From contig CAYWKU010000004.1 in NCBI GenBank assembly GCA_964459325.1, positions 98,908 to 162,907 on the forward strand: a DNA stretch of 64,000 nt, given 5' to 3'. The notes under the pieces are model-generated. The model was not told the origin of the DNA. It made no database searches and saw only the letters and a list, made by a program, of their open reading frames with translations. Both the position numbers and the translations under genes were made by a program. Positions 60,381 to 64,000 of the stretch are shown in pieces. Every line of letters begins with the position of its first letter. Positions within the stretch are counted from its first letter, which is position 1. This DNA is from CAYWKU01 sp964459325. Its GTDB lineage: Bacteria; RBG-13-61-14; CAYWKU01.

Positions 60381-61289
60381 ATGATGAAGGAATCCATCAG
60401 AGGAAAGGCCATATCTCATGACGGCCTCGAGTTGAATTATGTCTATTATCCTGCCGACGTTGCCAACCCAACGCTGATAATGCACAACGGCGTTATGTGC
60501 ATCGAGACATACTGGTTATACCTCATAGACCACTTGCGCGGGCGCTATCCCATGATTACATGGGACTATCGCGGCCACGGCAAATCGCAGGTTCCCGACG
60601 ACATCAATACCGCCACCATGGACAACCACGCCCGGGACGCCGACGCGGTGCTCAAAACGCTCAGCATCGAAAAAGCCGTCCACCTGGGATTTTCCATGGG
60701 AGTGCAAGTCTGTTTCGAATACTACCGCCTGTTTCCCCAAAAAACACTGGGCCTGGTCGCCGTTTGCGGCCCTTACAAACACCCCTACGACGAATTCTTC
60801 CGCTCCAAAACCCTGGGAGGAGCGCTGGAGAAAGTGCTCGAGTTCGGCGTCAGAATCAACAAGTTTCTCAAGCCGCCGGTAAGCTTCCTGGTAAAATCCC
60901 CCATCGCTTTCCCTATGGCCAAGCTCTTCCAGGTCGACCCCCACCGCGCCAAAAAGGAGGACATGGCCTCCTACTTCCGGCACATCGCCGACATAGACCT
61001 GGGTCTCGGCCTCATGTCGCTCATCGGCATGAACCGCCACAGCGCCGAAGACGTGCTGCCCAAAATAGACGTGCCGACCCTTATAATCGCGGGAGAAAAG
61101 GACAGCATGACACCGCTGCGTCATAACCTGGAAATGCGCGACCTTATTCCCAGCGTCGAGTTTACCGTGATACCCCACGGCACCCACGCCGCGCCCATCG
61201 AAAACCCTCAAGCCATCGACAACCGGATTGAATTGTTCCTCCGGGACAACTTCGACTATCACCCGCCGGCGAAAGCAGAAATCAGTTAG
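60381..61289 (+). CDS. Alpha/beta hydrolase
   Basis: 302 residues, cytoplasmic. The nucleophile elbow is G-F-S-M-G near residue 102, the acid is in I-I-A-G-E-K-D-S-M-T-P and the His is in V-I-P-H-G-T-H-A, forming a complete triad. The oxyanion strand is H-N-G-V-M near residue 35. It likely hydrolyses an ester, lactone or haloalkane-like bond; the substrate is unknown. ATG 60381 has AGGAG 8 bases upstream and is preferred over the earlier in-frame ATG at 60360. Monocistronic, followed by a CAAGGGG-type palindrome. Confidence 0.88.
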   Translation: MMKESIRGKAISHDGLELNYVYYPADVANPTLIMHNGVMCIETYWLYLIDHLRGRYPMITWDYRGHGKSQVPDDINTATMDNHARDADAVLKTLSIEKAVHLGFSMGVQVCFEYYRLFPQKTLGLVAVCGPYKHPYDEFFRSKTLGGALEKVLEFGVRINKFLKPPVSFLVKSPIAFPMAKLFQVDPHRAKKEDMASYFRHIADIDLGLGLMSLIGMNRHSAEDVLPKIDVPTLIIAGEKDSMTPLRHNLEMRDLIPSVEFTVIPHGTHAAPIENPQAIDNRIELFLRDNFDYHPPAKAEIS

Positions 61290-61303
61290 AGAAAGTCGCT
61301 GAA

Positions 61304-61323
61304 CAAGGGGCTTAAGCCCCTTG
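61304..61323. repeat. CAAGGGG-type palindrome, copy 5
   Basis: CAAGGGGCTTAAGCCCCTTG, identical in core to the copy at 3381-3404 although about 58 kb away. It lies 14 bases past the alpha/beta hydrolase stop. Confidence 0.85.
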
Positions 61324-61435
61324 CCTGAATTACCCCTTGAAACGCAGAAGGCCCTCCTCGGCGGGAAGGCCCCTCTGCATCGGTCGGGAACGCCCTTCTT
61401 CAAAAGAAAAGAAGAAGGTACTCATCAAAAAATAA

Positions 61436-63571
61436 TTACAATCCAAAACTCATATTAATGTCCAGAAACGAAAAACCCTCCAGGGCGCTTATAACGCCCG
61501 GTAAAGCGGTCGCCACGGCGTCCAGCCCGTCCCTGAGCACGGGAAGAACATCCTCCGAAATGTCCATGCTCCCTATGGCGGGAACGATGTCGTCGAATAT
61601 GCTGACTCCGGCAGGGTCGCCCCATTCCGGCGGGATGTAATCGGCCACCATGTCACCCCACATGTCGAATCCGGGCAACTCGCCCAGGGTTGCGTCCTGA
61701 GAAAGCTCGGAGGACATCCAGCCCACCACCGCGTCGAAGACCCGCGTATCCGAAACCTGCATGTCGCCGGCCTGAATATCCGCCTCCGCCTGCTCCAGCA
61801 GGTCGTAAAGGATGGGTATGCCGTCGTCGTTGAAAAGCTGGAGCCCGCTGACCAGGTTGGGCATGAGAGCGTCCAGGTCGGCAAGTATCTCGTCAACGGC
61901 GCCGGAAGTCAGGTTGCCCATGAGCTCGAGAAGATTTCCATTGTCGGGGATAAGCGATTCGATGTCCGCCACAAGCTTCTCTATCATGGGCATGGAATCC
62001 TGCAAAAGCGCCAGCTCGCCGTCTATAAAAGGCAGAACATCGTTTAAAACGCTGGTGGGCTCGCCGTCGGTGGTTCCGCCGAAGGTTATATCGTTGCCTT
62101 CCAGAGCGTTCTCAAGAGACGGAATCAACTGGTTGCGAATGATGTCCAGTTGTTCAGCCTGTATGGGCATCATCTCAAGCTGGTTCTGCAGCATCCGGTC
62201 TACAGTCGGCAGCACCTCGCCGGCAATCCCGGCGAGTTGGAAGGGGTCGGTTATATTGCCGTTCAAAAGGTCCGATATGACGCCCATGTTGTCCTGCAGG
62301 GTCTGCCCCAAATCCTCCATGAGCGCCCTTTGCTCCTCCATAATCGGCCGGACACTCTGAGATAATGGAATAATCTCGTTCTGCACCACGGAAACGACGT
62401 CGCTATACTCGGGAGGAATGGCGATTATGGAGCCCTCGGGCGCATACATCTTCATCGGCTTTTCATCCGGCTCCGTCTTTACCGCCGCGGTTAAGCTACC
62501 ATCGAGTTCCACCAGGGACAGATTGGCCGATGGAAGTGTAACCCCCGCCACCGGCACAGACATTCCCGAGACCCCGGTAACATCCTCGGAACCGCTGAAA
62601 ACCGGCAGCGTCGCATCGTCCATGGCAATGTAATCGGCGGAAGCTATCTGAATGTCGGGGTAATCCGAAGCCTCGATGGCCCTGACCGTCAAATCCGACG
62701 CCGTCGAGTTGGCCGCCAACAGCTCGGATAGGGGCATGGCCTCGGATATCGAAGAGGCATCGCCCTTTACGAGCATGACCACGCTTGTGGAGTTTACCTT
62801 GTAATCCGGCAGCACCGCCGGCATATTCTCCGCCTTGTTGCCGGCAATGAAGCTTCCGGTCAACGAACCCGCGGCGGGTGGCGAAAATGAAGATGAATCC
62901 AGCAACTTCTCCGCCGGCATCAGCGCCACCGGCAAATCCTCGGCCTGCACGCTACCCACCAGAGTGCCCGACAAATCACCGGCGACGGGCAATCCTGCAA
63001 GGTCGAGCCCGCTATTGCCCGTCAACAGCACCAGCGTACGGCCCGCGCCTTCAACTTCGGCCAAAATCGCGGGTAGCTCGTTAATGATGAGGTCGGAATT
63101 GCTGCCGTAAGCGACCTCGCCCAAGGTGGGCAACCGGGGTGTGATATTGAACGACACCAACCCTGCGCCGGTGTGCGCAGCCTTGACGGTTATTCCCGCC
63201 AATCCCACATCAACCGTCAGGTTTGCGGACGCCGTTCCGTCGGAGCCGGTGGTAACGTAAACCCTTGAGTTGCCGTTAAAATCGGCGGCGCCATTCTGGA
63301 CGTAAAAATAAACTTCCTCGCCCGCCAGAGCCTTGCCATTGCCGTCTGTAACCTTGACCTCCAGCGGCTCCGAGGCGGCGGTTCCAATCGGAACCTCCTG
63401 GGCATCGCCGCCGACCTTCTCTATGGAGGGCGTCGAATCCTCAACGGCCGTGGAATCCCTCTTATTGCCGGAGGTGGAAGAAGAGTCACCACCGCTGCTT
63501 CCACAACCCGCTGCCGCTATTAAAACAAGAGCGGCAAACAACACCAAACAACTTATCTTCAGATACCGCAT
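61436..63571 (-). CDS. Large lipoprotein with an Ig-like domain, unknown function
   Basis: 711 residues. The lipoprotein signal ends at A-A-A-G-C (Cys23), then comes a Ser/Thr/Gly-rich linker. A bacterial Ig-like (Big_1-type) domain lies at about 45-150 (E-P-L-E-V-K-V-T-D-G-N-G-K-A-L-A-G-E-E-V, typical of invasin-like repeats). The remaining 550 residues contain regular Leu/Ile/Pro patterns with repeated E-M-x-P and D-x-L-P-x-I motifs and little Cys. No enzyme motif is visible. ATG 63571 gives the signal peptide; a longer frame to 63598 lacks a better ribosome site. Surface or periplasmic location is inferred. Confidence 0.8.
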   Translation of the reverse strand: MRYLKISCLVLFAALVLIAAAGCGSSGGDSSSTSGNKRDSTAVEDSTPSIEKVGGDAQEVPIGTAASEPLEVKVTDGNGKALAGEEVYFYVQNGAADFNGNSRVYVTTGSDGTASANLTVDVGLAGITVKAAHTGAGLVSFNITPRLPTLGEVAYGSNSDLIINELPAILAEVEGAGRTLVLLTGNSGLDLAGLPVAGDLSGTLVGSVQAEDLPVALMPAEKLLDSSSFSPPAAGSLTGSFIAGNKAENMPAVLPDYKVNSTSVVMLVKGDASSISEAMPLSELLAANSTASDLTVRAIEASDYPDIQIASADYIAMDDATLPVFSGSEDVTGVSGMSVPVAGVTLPSANLSLVELDGSLTAAVKTEPDEKPMKMYAPEGSIIAIPPEYSDVVSVVQNEIIPLSQSVRPIMEEQRALMEDLGQTLQDNMGVISDLLNGNITDPFQLAGIAGEVLPTVDRMLQNQLEMMPIQAEQLDIIRNQLIPSLENALEGNDITFGGTTDGEPTSVLNDVLPFIDGELALLQDSMPMIEKLVADIESLIPDNGNLLELMGNLTSGAVDEILADLDALMPNLVSGLQLFNDDGIPILYDLLEQAEADIQAGDMQVSDTRVFDAVVGWMSSELSQDATLGELPGFDMWGDMVADYIPPEWGDPAGVSIFDDIVPAIGSMDISEDVLPVLRDGLDAVATALPGVISALEGFSFLDINMSFGL

Positions 63572-64000
63572 TAATCTTCCCCTTCTACTCAAGCGCACAA
63601 ATCCTCACTATCATAAGTTGTATTTTATCATGTATTCTCTAAAAAAGTCAAGGATAAATAAAGGATTCGCCGACATTATGCACAAATAATGTGCGCTATC
63701 GGCCATATCCACGGCCATTTGTAATCAGTAAAATTGAAGGCACAATACATGTTTTTGGTAATTGCCCGGCCAATTATAGTGTAAATCCGCACGCCATATC
63801 GCCATCCCGCCGAAATCCCGGATTCCCCTTTATTTTCGAGATGTTACGCCAAAAAGGTTGACTTTTTTTCAAATAGTAGGGGGCAGAAATTTCATTTCTG
63901 CACTTTTCACTGCCCTCGCGCAGTAGCATCTGTGGAAAAAACTAAGCGCCGAAGGCGCAAGGTAGGTTTTCTTTGCTTCTTTCTTTTTTCCAAAAGAAAG
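63572..64000. other. Gene-free right end with short hairpins
   Basis: No coding region supported. Hairpins lie at 63883-63901 (GCAGAAAT-TTC-ATTTCTGC) and 63946-63958 (GCGCC-GAA-GGCGC). The last 40 bases are an A/T-biased stretch (TTTCTTTGCTTCTTTC). The lipoprotein promoter must lie in its left part. Confidence 0.55.

Noticed and set aside
1..64000. CRISPR arrays, tRNA or rRNA genes
   Set aside because: No regularly spaced direct repeats and no tRNA or rRNA-like segments were recognised; the repeats present are dispersed palindromes.

Overview
The window reads as chromosomal DNA of an anaerobic Gram-negative bacterium that decodes UGA as selenocysteine. The evidence is an Mla-type outer-membrane lipid transport operon, type IV pilus minor pilins, lipoproteins, ferredoxin-dependent 2-oxoacid oxidation, heterodisulfide-reductase (Hdr) modules, and two genes interrupted by in-frame TGA codons that are each followed by a SECIS-like hairpin. 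The mix resembles Desulfobacterota or a neighbouring candidate phylum, but no rRNA or other phylogenetic marker is present, so the placement is an inference. A run of exactly 100 N at 33745-33844 shows a scaffolded draft assembly.

Layout. 1-7 kb (minus strand): a cut-off hemW, an mlaEFD operon, a partner-switching signalling pair (GAF-phosphatase-kinase fusion plus STAS protein) and a LuxR-type regulator. 7-10 kb: three NuoE/F/G-like genes forming an NAD(P)H diaphorase module with no linked catalytic subunit. 10.5-15 kb: a six-PAS hybrid histidine kinase and an SDR. 15.5-26 kb (minus strand): a long operon transcribed korD-korA-korB-korC-HdrA/GltD fusion-mvhD-hdrBC-hdrA(Sec), which appears to feed ferredoxin electrons from 2-oxoacid oxidation into an Hdr complex. 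26-27.4 kb: an FKBP/SlyD-like isomerase and a small AhpD-like protein whose CxxCxxxH site appears to be CxxUxxxH. 27.5-29.6 kb: a CocE-type lipoprotein hydrolase. 30-38 kb: a minor pilin operon (FimT/GspH, PilV, a very large PilW-like protein split by the assembly gap, PilX). 38-40 kb: a radical SAM enzyme and a membrane protein.

40.5-57 kb is a surface-glycan locus: a Wzm/Wzt ABC exporter, a sulfotransferase, pseudaminic-acid-type genes (pseB, C, F-like, G, I, H), a second divergent NeuB-like synthase with Gfo/Idh, SDR and N-acetyl-sugar amidotransferase partners (a set reminiscent of Campylobacter ptm genes), a formyltransferase, an unrecognised protein and a glycosyltransferase. Part of it is visibly AT-richer than its surroundings, and a decayed copy of the 3' end of pseI lies beside pseH. 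57-64 kb: a secreted GH38 alpha-mannosidase, an alpha/beta hydrolase and a large lipoprotein.

The intergenic spaces carry several palindromic or inverted-repeat families: a CAAGGGGCTTMAGCCCCTTG palindrome in at least five copies, a 148-bp MITE-like element with a 4-bp target duplication, two copies of an outer inverted repeat (one enclosing four consecutive hairpins), and a pair of covarying hairpins. The strongest leads are the two candidate selenoproteins and the Kor-Hdr operon.
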